Part shown: one piece after another, positions 1-8,372 of the stretch
How positions within the stretch are numbered: the first letter of the stretch is position 1
How the letters are laid out: each line of letters starts with the position of its first letter
Source of the DNA: Roseomonas mucosa ATCC BAA-692
Lineage (GTDB): Bacteria > Pseudomonadota > Alphaproteobacteria > Acetobacterales > Acetobacteraceae
Length of the DNA: 64,000 nucleotides
Assembly (NCBI RefSeq): GCF_000622225.1
Contig: NZ_JHWD01000001.1
Location: forward strand, 1-64,000
Direction of reading: 5' to 3'
Translations under genes and position numbers: made by a program
Notes under the pieces: model-generated
Seen by the model: the letters and a program-made list of their open reading frames with translations, nothing else
Databases searched by the model: none
Told to the model about the DNA's origin: nothing

Positions 1-31
1 GCAACCCCAGCCCGAGGAGTTGGCGGCATGA
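1..31 (+). CDS. 3' tail of an upstream gene (partial)
   Basis: The second forward frame is open from the window edge and ends at TGA 29-31, giving a tail that reads QPQPEELAA. The stop overlaps the ATG at 28 in an ATGA arrangement, which suggests translational coupling to the next gene. Too little is present to identify a product. The coupling is inferred from the overlap alone. Confidence 0.35.
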   Translation, partial: QPQPEELAA

Positions 32-315
32 TGCGCGTCCTAAAAATTGGCGTCGGAAGTCAGATTGGGGCTGGACTGTCAGGATATGTCGCCGAAATGA
101 ACGCGGCCTTCTGCTGCGCTTCACTCGGCATCGTGCCCACCGTCCGCCACGCCGACTATATCGGCTCGTGGCTGCAGGTCCTGCGCGAGGACAACCGCGC
201 CATCGTTCGGGCCGCAAGTCAGGCGAGCAAGGCGGCCGATTGGCTGCTGGCGCATGCGCCTGAGGCCGCTGCCCGCGACGTTACCGCCGATGAGCTTGAA
301 AGGAGGGCGGCATGA
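28..315 (+). CDS. ArdC-like antirestriction protein, C-terminal fragment
   Basis: The 95-residue product matches the C-terminal helical part of ArdC/zincin-like antirestriction proteins, which protect incoming DNA during conjugation. The recognisable block is VAEMNAAFCCASLGI, then RHADYIGSWL, then a run like AIVRAASQASKAADWL. The first 30 residues do not look like the family and the catalytic HExxH region is absent. The ATG at 28 has GAGGAG at 13-18 and overlaps the preceding stop, so it may be translated as it stands. The frame is also open to the window edge, so a longer protein starting before the window cannot be excluded. It is probably a remnant, or a small protein derived from ArdC. 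Confidence 0.55.
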   Translation: MMRVLKIGVGSQIGAGLSGYVAEMNAAFCCASLGIVPTVRHADYIGSWLQVLREDNRAIVRAASQASKAADWLLAHAPEAAARDVTADELERRAA

Positions 316-641
316 GCATGATCTCGTACCCGCTCCGGGTCTTCTTCGATTGCTCGACCGCTCACCTCTCGGAAGCGTCGAGCACCTATTTGAATGTTCA
401 CGCCGATCAGGGCGATGAGCTTGTCGCGGCGACACCCTACGGCTGGTTCATCTGGGTCGGAGAAGGCGACCGCGATAATCTCCCCACCGATCTGGTGGGG
501 ATCACCGAATACGCGCGGCGCCTCGGCGCGGAATACATCCTGTTCGACCGGGATGCGCCTGAGGATGAGGCGCTTGCCAGATTCCTTGGTCGCGCCGATG
601 CCCTTCCGGGGTCTCGCCGGGCGCGCCCAGGAGGAGAGTGA
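312..641 (+). CDS. DUF5983-like hypothetical protein
   Basis: This 109-residue acidic cytoplasmic protein has no signal or membrane segment. Its ATG overlaps the TGA of the ArdC-like fragment (ATGA at 312-315), so the two are probably co-translated. The blocks CSTAHLSEASSTYL and PYGWFIWVGE resemble small DUF5983-type proteins found beside antirestriction genes on mobile elements; that assignment is from memory of the family and is tentative. No catalytic motif is visible and the function is unknown. Confidence 0.5.
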   Translation: MSMISYPLRVFFDCSTAHLSEASSTYLNVHADQGDELVAATPYGWFIWVGEGDRDNLPTDLVGITEYARRLGAEYILFDRDAPEDEALARFLGRADALPGSRRARPGGE

Positions 642-686
642 GAGGGAGGACGGGTTTTTCGTGACGGGTTGGAGGTCGAGAGAGAG
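636..686 (+). promoter_or_regulatory. Shared leader element 1 (ahead of the ParB-like gene)
   Basis: Three short blocks occur in order: GAGTGAGAGG (636-645), GGACGGG (648-654) and GGTCGAGAGAGAG (674-686). The same three blocks, in the same order, precede the helicase gene at 3956-4005. The first-to-last block offset is 38 bases here and 37 there. A shared regulatory leader is inferred; its mechanism is unknown. Confidence 0.5.
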
Positions 687-718
687 TCTCTTGGCCGCCC
701 GTCGCGGAGTACATCCCG

Positions 719-2845
719 ATGGCTGTTGCAGCTCAAAAGATCGTCCTGTCGCCCTCGCGCGACATCCCCTTCAACAAGCTGGTCCTGAGTCAGTCGAACG
801 TCCGGCGCATCAAGGCTGGTGTCTCGATCGAGGACCTGGCGGCCTCGATCGCCCGGCGCGGCCTGATCCAGAGCATCAGCGTTTTCCCGGTCGTCGATGC
901 CGAAGGCAACGAGACCGGCATGTTCGAGGTCCCAGCCGGCGGACGCCGGTTCCGTGCGCTGGAGCTGCTGGTGAAGCAGAAGCGCCTCGCCAAGGTGTCG
1001 CCGGTGCCGTGCGTGGTGCGCGAGCGCGACAGCGCGATCCTCGCGGAAGAAGTCTCGCTCGCCGAGAATATCGAGCGCGCGCCGCTCCATCCCCTCGACC
1101 AGTTTCGCGCCTTTCAGGACATGCGCGACAAGGGCATGACCGAGGAGGAGATCGCCGCGGCCTTCTTCGTGCAGGCCCAAGTCGTCAAGCAGCGGCTGCG
1201 GCTTGCTTCGGCGTCGCCAGCGCTGCTCGAGGTTTATGCCGAAGACGGCATGACGCTGGAGCAGCTCATGGCCTTCACCGTGTCGGGCGACCACGCCCGT
1301 CAGCAGCAGGTCTGGGACGCGATCAAGGACGCCTGGTCGAAGGAGCCTTACCAGATCAGGCGCATGCTGACCGAGACAACCGTTCGCGCCGCGGACAAGC
1401 GCGCGGTTTTCGTAGGAATCGAGACCTATGAACAGGCGGGAGGCATCGTCATGCGCGATCTCTTCCAGTCCGATGATGGCGGCTGGCTGCAGGACGCGAG
1501 CCTGCTCGACCGCCTGGTCGCCGAAAAGCTCAAGGCCACCGCCGAGTCGATCGCCGCCGAAGGCTGGAAGTGGATCGAGGTCGCGGTCAGCTTTCCCTAC
1601 GACACGACGCGCGGCCTGCGGGAATTGCAGGGCGAGCCGCTCGACCTTTCGGCCGAGGAACAGGCGACCATCGAGGCGCTCAATGCCGAGTATCAGAAGC
1701 TCGAAGCCGAGTATGAAGGCGCCGACGAACTGCCGGACGAGGTAGACCAGCGCCTCAGCGAGATCGAGACGGCGCTCGCAGCCTTCGAGACCCGGCCGAT
1801 GCGCTACGAGGCGGACGACATCCCGCGCGCGGGCGTCTTCATCAGCGTCGCCCATGACGGCAGCCTCGCCATCGACCGTGGCTACGTGCGGGCGGAGGAT
1901 GAAGCACCGATCGATCCAGAGGTCGAGAACGGCGTGGACGCCGACGGCGATTTGGCCGAGCCGTCGGTGCAGAGGGCGGTCATCACCATCGGCGGCCAGC
2001 CTGCCGAGCCCGAGGACGACGAGGATGACGGCATCATCAAGCCGCTGCCGGAGCGCCTGGTGATCGAGCTGACGGCCTATCGCACGCTCGCGCTGCGCAA
2101 CGCCGTCGCGGAGAACCCGCACGTCGCTATGACGGCGCTCCTCCACAAGCTCGTCTCGGACACCTTCATGACCCGCATGTATACGGGCGCCATGGAAGCC
2201 GGGGTGAAGCACGTCTTCTTCCCGGCCCAGGACGATGCGCTGAAGGACAGCTCGTCCGCCCGTGCGGTGCAGGACCGCCACGCCGCCTGGGCTGGCGATA
2301 TCCCGAAGGACGATGCAGCCTTGTGGGACTGGCTCGCCGACCTGGATGAGCCCAGCCGCATGGCTCTCCTCGCGCATTGCGTCAGCTATGGCGTGAACGC
2401 GCTCTATGAGCGGCCGAACCCGCATAGTGGCAGCGGTGTATGCCAGCATACCCTCGACATGAGGCTTTCGCAGGCCGACCGCCTGACGAAGGCGACAGGC
2501 CTCGATCTGGTCGAGGCCGGCTGGCGACCGACCTTCGGCAACTACCTCAACCGGGTGACCAAGCCCCGCATCTTGCAGGCTGTCCGCGAGGGCGCCGGCG
2601 AGCAAGCCGCACAACTCATCGACCATCTGAAGAAGGGCGACATGGCGAAGGAGGCCGAGCGCCTGCTGGCGGACACCGGCTGGCTGCCGGAGCCGCTGCG
2701 CGTGGTCGCCGAGGGTGAGGTGTCGACGGCGGAAACCCAGACCGGAGGCGAGGATGATGGGGCGGCGTTGCCCGACTTTCTCGCGAGCGATGACGAGGAG
2801 GCCGCCGGCGAAGACGATGAACGCCACCTCGTCGCGGCCGAATGA
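719..2845 (+). CDS. ParB/Srx-domain protein of mobile elements
   Basis: The protein has 708 residues. Residues about 15-125 form a ParB N-terminal (Srx-fold) domain, with SQSNVRR, the nucleotide-binding box PAGGRRFRAL and the LAENIERAPLHPLDQFRAF box. A helix-turn-helix KorB-like part follows at about 130-190. The C-terminal two thirds are acidic and lack recognisable motifs. It is far larger than a chromosomal ParB (about 300 residues) and is not beside parA (16228), so classical partition is not implied. Similar proteins usually sit next to the helicase gene found downstream here. The start has GGAG about nine bases upstream. It probably acts in maintenance or DNA processing. Confidence 0.85.
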   Translation: MAVAAQKIVLSPSRDIPFNKLVLSQSNVRRIKAGVSIEDLAASIARRGLIQSISVFPVVDAEGNETGMFEVPAGGRRFRALELLVKQKRLAKVSPVPCVVRERDSAILAEEVSLAENIERAPLHPLDQFRAFQDMRDKGMTEEEIAAAFFVQAQVVKQRLRLASASPALLEVYAEDGMTLEQLMAFTVSGDHARQQQVWDAIKDAWSKEPYQIRRMLTETTVRAADKRAVFVGIETYEQAGGIVMRDLFQSDDGGWLQDASLLDRLVAEKLKATAESIAAEGWKWIEVAVSFPYDTTRGLRELQGEPLDLSAEEQATIEALNAEYQKLEAEYEGADELPDEVDQRLSEIETALAAFETRPMRYEADDIPRAGVFISVAHDGSLAIDRGYVRAEDEAPIDPEVENGVDADGDLAEPSVQRAVITIGGQPAEPEDDEDDGIIKPLPERLVIELTAYRTLALRNAVAENPHVAMTALLHKLVSDTFMTRMYTGAMEAGVKHVFFPAQDDALKDSSSARAVQDRHAAWAGDIPKDDAALWDWLADLDEPSRMALLAHCVSYGVNALYERPNPHSGSGVCQHTLDMRLSQADRLTKATGLDLVEAGWRPTFGNYLNRVTKPRILQAVREGAGEQAAQLIDHLKKGDMAKEAERLLADTGWLPEPLRVVAEGEVSTAETQTGGEDDGAALPDFLASDDEEAAGEDDERHLVAAE

Positions 2846-2904
2846 TCGCTCTGGCGGGGCGGCTTTGGCCGCTCCGTCTATTCCCCCAATCGAGGAGCTA
2901 CGCC

Positions 2905-3123
2905 ATGTCGCAATCCAGCCCGGCGCCCCGGCGCGTCGTCTTCCAGTATCTCGTTCCCGTGCATGTCGAGGTCGAGGACGGGCTAGTTGCCTGCGTCACC
3001 GTCATCGATGAGACGCCAGTCCGCGATCCCACCATCGTCGAAGGCGATCCCGCCTATCTCGGCGAGGCAGTGCAGGCCGCCGACGACGGTCAAGACTGGC
3101 CGTCCTGGCGGTTCGGCTACTAG
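2905..3123 (+). CDS. Small hypothetical protein
   Basis: This is a 72-residue acidic protein with a central strand-rich block (VVFQYLVPVHVEVEDG) and an aromatic C-terminus (WPSWRFGY). The ATG at 2905 has a strong GAGGAG at 2892-2897. It lies 60 bases after the ParB-like gene and is followed by a terminator. No family is recognised. It is likely a real backbone gene given the ribosome binding site and position. Confidence 0.65.
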   Translation: MSQSSPAPRRVVFQYLVPVHVEVEDGLVACVTVIDETPVRDPTIVEGDPAYLGEAVQAADDGQDWPSWRFGY

Positions 3124-3147
3124 CCGGACAGTCTTTCGATCCCTCCC

Positions 3148-3174
3148 AAGCCCGGCCCAGCGCCGGGCTTTTTT
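3148..3174 (+). terminator. Rho-independent terminator
   Basis: A perfect 9-bp stem (AAGCCCGGC 3148-3156 with GCCGGGCTT 3162-3170) has a 5-base loop and runs into six T residues (3169-3174). It separates the ParB-like transcription unit from the next genes. Confidence 0.8.
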
Positions 3175-3191
3175 CGTTTCAGGAGTCCGCC

Positions 3192-3605
3192 ATGACCGAT
3201 TTTCTCACCCGCTTTTCCTGCCTGCTCGACGTCGGCACTGCCGCCAACGCGACGCGCGCCTTCGACATCTACACCACGCTGATGGCCGAAAACTCCCGCG
3301 AGGATCCCCCGGCCGAGCCGTTCCTGCTCACCCTTTCGCCCGAATTCGGATCGGCTCGCCTGTGGCTGCGCGATCCTGGCAGCGCTGACCAGCAACTGGT
3401 GATCACCTTCGTTACCCGCTGCGCCGCGGCCTTCGGCCTGACCGGACATTGGGGCTTCCAGTGGGCGAATATTGCCTCGGACCCCGTAATCGACGGCTTT
3501 TCTGGCGGCGCCCATCTGCTCGATCTTTCGACCGGCCGGACGCTCGAATGGATCAGCACCGGACGCTGGCTCGCCGATCGACTTCCTCAGGGAGCCGCGC
3601 GATGA
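3192..3605 (+). CDS. Hypothetical protein
   Basis: The product is a 137-residue soluble protein with an ordered, tryptophan-containing core (WGFQWAN, GRTLEWISTGRWL). The ATG has GGAG about eight bases upstream. The stop overlaps the start of the next gene (ATGA at 3602-3605), so the two form a coupled pair. No domain or active site is recognised. Confidence 0.65.
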   Translation: MTDFLTRFSCLLDVGTAANATRAFDIYTTLMAENSREDPPAEPFLLTLSPEFGSARLWLRDPGSADQQLVITFVTRCAAAFGLTGHWGFQWANIASDPVIDGFSGGAHLLDLSTGRTLEWISTGRWLADRLPQGAAR

Positions 3606-3826
3606 GCATTCCCGACCATGCCCGTGCCAATTTCGAGACGCTGGTGTACGCCGCGACCAGCGGCGACCTGGCGCTAATTGAATGCACCGAGATCGCAACG
3701 GGCGAGGTTCGCTACGTCATCTGCGCCGTTGGACGTGACGACGGCGACTACGTTTTTACGCCCTTCGGCCATCTGGCCGACGGCAACCCCTGCGAGCTCT
3801 ACCGTCCACCCGATGCCTCGCCCTGA
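3602..3826 (+). CDS. DUF6117-like small protein
   Basis: This 74-residue protein begins MSIPDHARANFETLVYAA and carries ALIECTEIATGEVRYVICAV and YVFTPFGHLADGNP. These blocks match my memory of a small conserved family (DUF6117) of alphaproteobacterial mobile elements. It is translationally coupled to the upstream gene. Biochemical function is unknown. Confidence 0.65.
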   Translation: MSIPDHARANFETLVYAATSGDLALIECTEIATGEVRYVICAVGRDDGDYVFTPFGHLADGNPCELYRPPDASP

Positions 3827-3955
3827 CGCGGGCGCTCGGGCGGATCCGCGACAATAGTGCGATCCTTCGCCGGGAACGGCGCATCGCCCGCCGGCACGCG
3901 CAACTGCCGAAGACGTGCTTCCCGCAAGCCGGAGCGATGGTCGCTGACCGCGTCA

Positions 3956-4005
3956 GAGTGAGAGGTCGGCCGGGACGGGGTTGAGCCCGTCCGGTCGAGA
4001 GAGAG
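3956..4005 (+). promoter_or_regulatory. Shared leader element 2 with hairpin (ahead of the helicase gene)
   Basis: The element contains GAGTGAGAGG (3956-3965), GGACGGG (3973-3979) and GGTCGAGAGAGAG (3993-4005), as at 636-686. Here the middle block can form a perfect hairpin with CCCGTCC (3986-3992) across a 6-base loop. It begins about 130 bases after the preceding gene and ends 44 bases before the helicase start. Confidence 0.5.
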
Positions 4006-4049
4006 CGCCGGGCCGGCTCGTCCGTTCTTGCTCTCTCGAGGTTCCCTCC

Positions 4050-7000
4050 ATGCTTTACGCTCCCGTCTCCGGAGCCGCCCCGGCGGCCTCGCTTCCGCTC
4101 GCGCCCAACGCGCCGCCGGCCGCCGCCATTCTCGCCGCCGCCGGCCATCTCCTTCCTCATCTCGAACAGGGCCGCGCGATCGATGCCGCGATACTGCGCT
4201 CGGCCATGGAACAGGCCTTCGGCGCGTCCGACGCTAGCGGCGCCTGGGACTGGAAGACGGCCTATGACGCCTGCGAAGCGGCAACCATCCTCTTCATGCG
4301 CAAATACGGAAAGCCGCTTTTCCGCAAAGCCGCGTCTCCGGCAGCACGGCTCGCAGCGCTGAGCAAGATCGCCGGGCTGCTGCCGACGCACACGCGCCGG
4401 TCCGAAGAGGCTCAGGCCCGTCAGCAGTTCTCGACGCCGACGCCGCTTGGTCTCGCGGCCTTGACCGCCGCAGCGCTCACGTCCGCTGACCGGGTACTGG
4501 AGCCCTCGGCCGGCACGGGCCTGCTTGCGATCCTTGCCGAGATCGAAGGCTCCGATCTCATCCTCAATGAGCTGGCCGAGACCCGCGCCGATCTTCTTGC
4601 CGCTCTCTTTCCAGCTCATTCGGTCACGCGTTTCGACGCCGCGCAGATCGATGATCATCTCGACCGCGCCGCCATTCCCAGTGTCATCATCATGAACCCG
4701 CCGTTCTCGGTCATGGCGGCCGTCTCAGGACGCGTCGCCGACGCCGCCTATCGCCATATCGCTTCCGCTCTGGCGCGGCTCGCGCCGGGCGGCCGGTTGG
4801 TCGCGATCACCGGCGCAAATTTCTCGCCCGAGCTGCCGGCCTGGCGGGACCACTTCGCCCGGCTGCAGGAGCGCGGCCGCGTCGTGTTCAGTGCGGCGAT
4901 CGCGGGCTCGGTCTATGCCAAGCACGGCACGACCATCGAAACGCGACTCACCGTCATCGACAAGGCGCCGGCCGAGGATGCGGCACGCTTCCCGGACTCC
5001 GTCGGCGTCGCGCCCGATGTGGCGACGCTGCTCGCCTGGATCGAGCGGGACGTGCCGCCGCGCATGGATGTCGCACTGCCCAAGGTCACGCCCGATGCCG
5101 CGCCGCGCACCGTCCGCGGTTATCTCGCCCGGGCCGCAGCCGCTACGCCCGCCTGGCGCACGGCTGAGATTCGAGGCGTGCCGCTGGACTACGAGACGGC
5201 CGAGTGGACGCCGCCCGAGGGTGACCGCCTGTCGGACGCGATCTACGAGGCCTATACGCTCCAGTCGATCCGCATCCCGGGCGCGCAGCCCCATCCCACC
5301 AAATTGGTGCAGTCGGCCGCCATGGCGTCGGTCGCGCCGCCGAAGCCGAGCTATCGCCCGACGCTTCCAGCCGCGATCGTCACCGAGGGCGTTCTGTCCG
5401 ACGCCCAGCTCGAGACGGTGATCTACGCCGGCGAAGCTCATGGCGAACACCTCGCAGGCGCCTGGACCGTGGACGAGACCGGCGATCTCGTCACCGCCGC
5501 GCCGGACGACGCGCCAAACGCCGTCCGCTTCCGGCGGGGCTTTATGCTCGGCGACGGGACCGGCGCCGGCAAGGGCCGTCAATCCGCTGGCATCATCCTC
5601 GACAACTGGCTGCAGGGTCGCCGCAAGGCAGTATGGATCTCGAAGTCCGACAAGCTGCTGGAAGACGCGCAACGCGACTGGTCGGCGCTCGGTATGGAGC
5701 GTTTGCTGGTCACGCCGCTATCGCGTTTCCCTCAGGGCACGCGGATCCGTCTCAACGAAGGCGTCCTTTTCACCACCTATTCCACGCTACGGTCCGACGA
5801 CCGTGGCGAGAAGCTTTCGCGGGTCAAACAGATCGTCGAATGGTTGGGCTCCGACTTCGATGGAGTCATTATTTTCGACGAGTCGCACGCAATGCAGAAC
5901 GCCGGCGGCGGCAAGGGAGAACGGGGCGATGTTGCGCCCTCACAGCAGGGCCGTGCCGGGCTCCGGCTCCAGCACGCGCTGCCAAATGCGCGCGTTGTCT
6001 ACGTCTCTGCCACGGGCGCGACAACCGTCAACAATCTCGCCTATGCCCAGCGGCTCGGCCTGTGGGGCGGTGACGATTTTCCCTTCGCCAACCGCGCCGA
6101 GTTCGTGGAGGCCGTCGACAATGGCGGTGTCGCGGCCATGGAGGTGCTTGCCCGCGACCTGCGCGCCCTCGGCCTCTACACGGCCCGGTCGCTCTCCTAT
6201 GACGGTGTTGAATACGAACTGGTCGAGCAGCAGCTTACGCCCGCGCAAACCCGCATTTACGATGCGTACGCCGGCGCCTTCGCCATCATCCATAACCATC
6301 TCGACGCCGCGATGCAGGCCGCCAACATCACCGGCGATAGCGGCACCCTGAACCGTCAGGCGAAATCGGCCGCGCGTTCTGCATTCGAAAGCGCCAAGCA
6401 GCGGTTCTTCGGTCATCTGCTGACCAGCATGAAGACCCCGACGCTGATCCGCTCGATCGAGCAGGACCTGGCCGACGGGCACAGCGCCGTCATTCAGATC
6501 GTCTCAACCGGCGAGGCACTGATGGAGCGCCGACTGGCCGAGATCCCGACCGAGGAATGGAACGACGTGCGTGTCGACATCACGCCGCGGGAATATGTCC
6601 TCGACTATCTCGCCCATTCCTTCCCGGTGCAGCTCTACGAGCCGTTCTCCGACAGCGAGGGCAATCTGTCGTCGCGGCCAGTCTTCCGGGACGGTCAGCC
6701 CGTCGAGAGCAGGGAGGCCGTTGCCCGCCGTGACGAGCTGATCGAACGGCTCGCATCGCTAGAACCCGTTCCAGGCGCCCTCGACCAGATCGTCCAGCGC
6801 TTTGGCTCCGATGTCGTCGCCGAGGTCACCGGCCGTTCACGGCGCGTTGTGCGCAAGGGCGATCGCCTTGCCGTCGAAAATCGGGCGGGCTCGGCCAATC
6901 TCGCCGAGGCCGCCGCCTTCATGGACGACCAGAAGCGCATCCTGGTCTTCTCGGATGCGGGCGGTACGGGGCGCAGCTATCACGCCGATCTTGGCGCGAA

Positions 7001-8372
7001 GAACCAGCGCCTGCGTATCCACTATCTGCTGGAGCCGGGCTGGAAGGCCGATGCGGCGATCCAGGGTCTCGGTCGGACCAACAGGACCAATCAAGCTCAA
7101 CCGCCGCTCTTCCGCCCGATCGCCACTGACGTGAAGGCTGAGAAGCGCTTCCTCTCCACGATCGCGCGTAGGCTCGATACACTCGGCGCCATCACGCGTG
7201 GGCAGCGCCAGACCGGCGGACAGGGTCTCTTCCGGCCAGAGGACAATCTCGAAAGCCCCTATGCGCGCGATGCGCTGCGCCAGCTCTATCTGCTGCTCGT
7301 GCGTGGCAAGGTCGAAAACTGCTCGCTCGACCGCTTTGAGTCCGCCACCGGACTCAAACTCACGGATGACAACGGCATCAAGGACGAGCTGCCGCCGATC
7401 ACGACCTTCCTCAACCGTCTGCTCGCGCTGACCATCGACCTGCAGGGCGTGCTTTTTACGGCGTTTGAGCAGCTCCTGACGGCAAAGGTCGACGGGGCGG
7501 TTCGCAGTGGAGTCTATGACGCCGGACTCGAAACGCTGCAGGCCGAGAGCTTCATCGTCACCGGCAGCGAGGTGATCCATACGCACCCGGGCACCGGCGC
7601 GGAAACGCGCCTTCTCACCATCACCCGCCGGGAGCGCAATCGACCGACGAGCCTCGCCGAGGCGCTCGATCATCTCTCCGATCCGCGCGCACGGCTCCTG
7701 GTCAATGGTCGCTCCGGCCGCGCCGCCGTGCAGATTTCCGCACCATCGATGATGCTCGACGATGGCGAGATCGAGCGCCGCGTCTGCCTGGTCCGGCCGA
7801 TGGAGCAGCACTATGCGCCGCTGCGCATGATGGGTGAGAGCCATTGGGAGGCAGCCGATCGCGCCGCCTTCGCCGCCGCGTGGTGGGCTGAGTTGAATGA
7901 CGTGCCGGAGTTTTCCGACAGCACGATCCACATTGTCGCCGGCCTGTTGTTGCCGATCTGGAAGCGGCTGCCAAACGAGTCGACGCGGGTCTACCGGCTC
8001 CAGACCGATGGCGGCGAGCGCATCATCGGCCGCCGCGTCTCGCCCGCCTGGGCGGCAAACGCCGTCACCACGGGCGCAACATCGCTGACCCCTGAGCAGG
8101 CCTTCACCGCTCTGATGGACGGCACGACGATCCTCGATCTCGCTGACGGCCTTCAGCTTCGGCGCGCCCGCGTCATGAATGCCCAGCGCCTGGAGCTGAC
8201 CGGCTTCACCGAGGCGATGCGGGACCGGCTGCGCACCTACGGCCTGTTCAGCGAGATCATCTCGTGGAAGCTCCGCTTTTTCGTGCCGGCCGACGCCGCC
8301 GGACCGGGCGTCCTCGCCAAGGTGCTCGATACATATCCCGTGGCGCGCATCTCCGAGCGGGAGGCCGCGTGA
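4050..8372 (+). CDS. N6-adenine methyltransferase fused to strawberry-notch-type SF2 helicase
   Basis: The ATG at 4050 has GAGG eight bases upstream and gives 1440 residues. Residues about 125-320 are a methyltransferase domain with SAM motif I (EPSAGTGLL) and catalytic motif NPPF. A strawberry-notch helicase follows: a Walker A-like loop GDGTGAGKGR near residue 500, a DESH box in IIFDESHAMQ, and the C-terminal helicase half with SDAGGTGRSYHADL and QGLGRTNRTNQ. The last 400 residues are family-specific. Both domains keep their catalytic residues. The stop overlaps the Toprim gene start (TGATG), implying coupled translation. DNA remodelling or modification of the element in recipients is a plausible role but is inferred. 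Confidence 0.9.
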   Translation: MLYAPVSGAAPAASLPLAPNAPPAAAILAAAGHLLPHLEQGRAIDAAILRSAMEQAFGASDASGAWDWKTAYDACEAATILFMRKYGKPLFRKAASPAARLAALSKIAGLLPTHTRRSEEAQARQQFSTPTPLGLAALTAAALTSADRVLEPSAGTGLLAILAEIEGSDLILNELAETRADLLAALFPAHSVTRFDAAQIDDHLDRAAIPSVIIMNPPFSVMAAVSGRVADAAYRHIASALARLAPGGRLVAITGANFSPELPAWRDHFARLQERGRVVFSAAIAGSVYAKHGTTIETRLTVIDKAPAEDAARFPDSVGVAPDVATLLAWIERDVPPRMDVALPKVTPDAAPRTVRGYLARAAAATPAWRTAEIRGVPLDYETAEWTPPEGDRLSDAIYEAYTLQSIRIPGAQPHPTKLVQSAAMASVAPPKPSYRPTLPAAIVTEGVLSDAQLETVIYAGEAHGEHLAGAWTVDETGDLVTAAPDDAPNAVRFRRGFMLGDGTGAGKGRQSAGIILDNWLQGRRKAVWISKSDKLLEDAQRDWSALGMERLLVTPLSRFPQGTRIRLNEGVLFTTYSTLRSDDRGEKLSRVKQIVEWLGSDFDGVIIFDESHAMQNAGGGKGERGDVAPSQQGRAGLRLQHALPNARVVYVSATGATTVNNLAYAQRLGLWGGDDFPFANRAEFVEAVDNGGVAAMEVLARDLRALGLYTARSLSYDGVEYELVEQQLTPAQTRIYDAYAGAFAIIHNHLDAAMQAANITGDSGTLNRQAKSAARSAFESAKQRFFGHLLTSMKTPTLIRSIEQDLADGHSAVIQIVSTGEALMERRLAEIPTEEWNDVRVDITPREYVLDYLAHSFPVQLYEPFSDSEGNLSSRPVFRDGQPVESREAVARRDELIERLASLEPVPGALDQIVQRFGSDVVAEVTGRSRRVVRKGDRLAVENRAGSANLAEAAAFMDDQKRILVFSDAGGTGRSYHADLGAKNQRLRIHYLLEPGWKADAAIQGLGRTNRTNQAQPPLFRPIATDVKAEKRFLSTIARRLDTLGAITRGQRQTGGQGLFRPEDNLESPYARDALRQLYLLLVRGKVENCSLDRFESATGLKLTDDNGIKDELPPITTFLNRLLALTIDLQGVLFTAFEQLLTAKVDGAVRSGVYDAGLETLQAESFIVTGSEVIHTHPGTGAETRLLTITRRERNRPTSLAEALDHLSDPRARLLVNGRSGRAAVQISAPSMMLDDGEIERRVCLVRPMEQHYAPLRMMGESHWEAADRAAFAAAWWAELNDVPEFSDSTIHIVAGLLLPIWKRLPNESTRVYRLQTDGGERIIGRRVSPAWAANAVTTGATSLTPEQAFTALMDGTTILDLADGLQLRRARVMNAQRLELTGFTEAMRDRLRTYGLFSEIISWKLRFFVPADAAGPGVLAKVLDTYPVARISEREAA

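Noticed and set aside
437..2827. A 796-codon open frame on the minus strand
   Set aside because: It is antisense to the ParB-like gene, rich in Arg/Leu/Val/Gly without family motifs, and explained by high-GC third-position bias. The plus-strand protein has clear ParB motifs.
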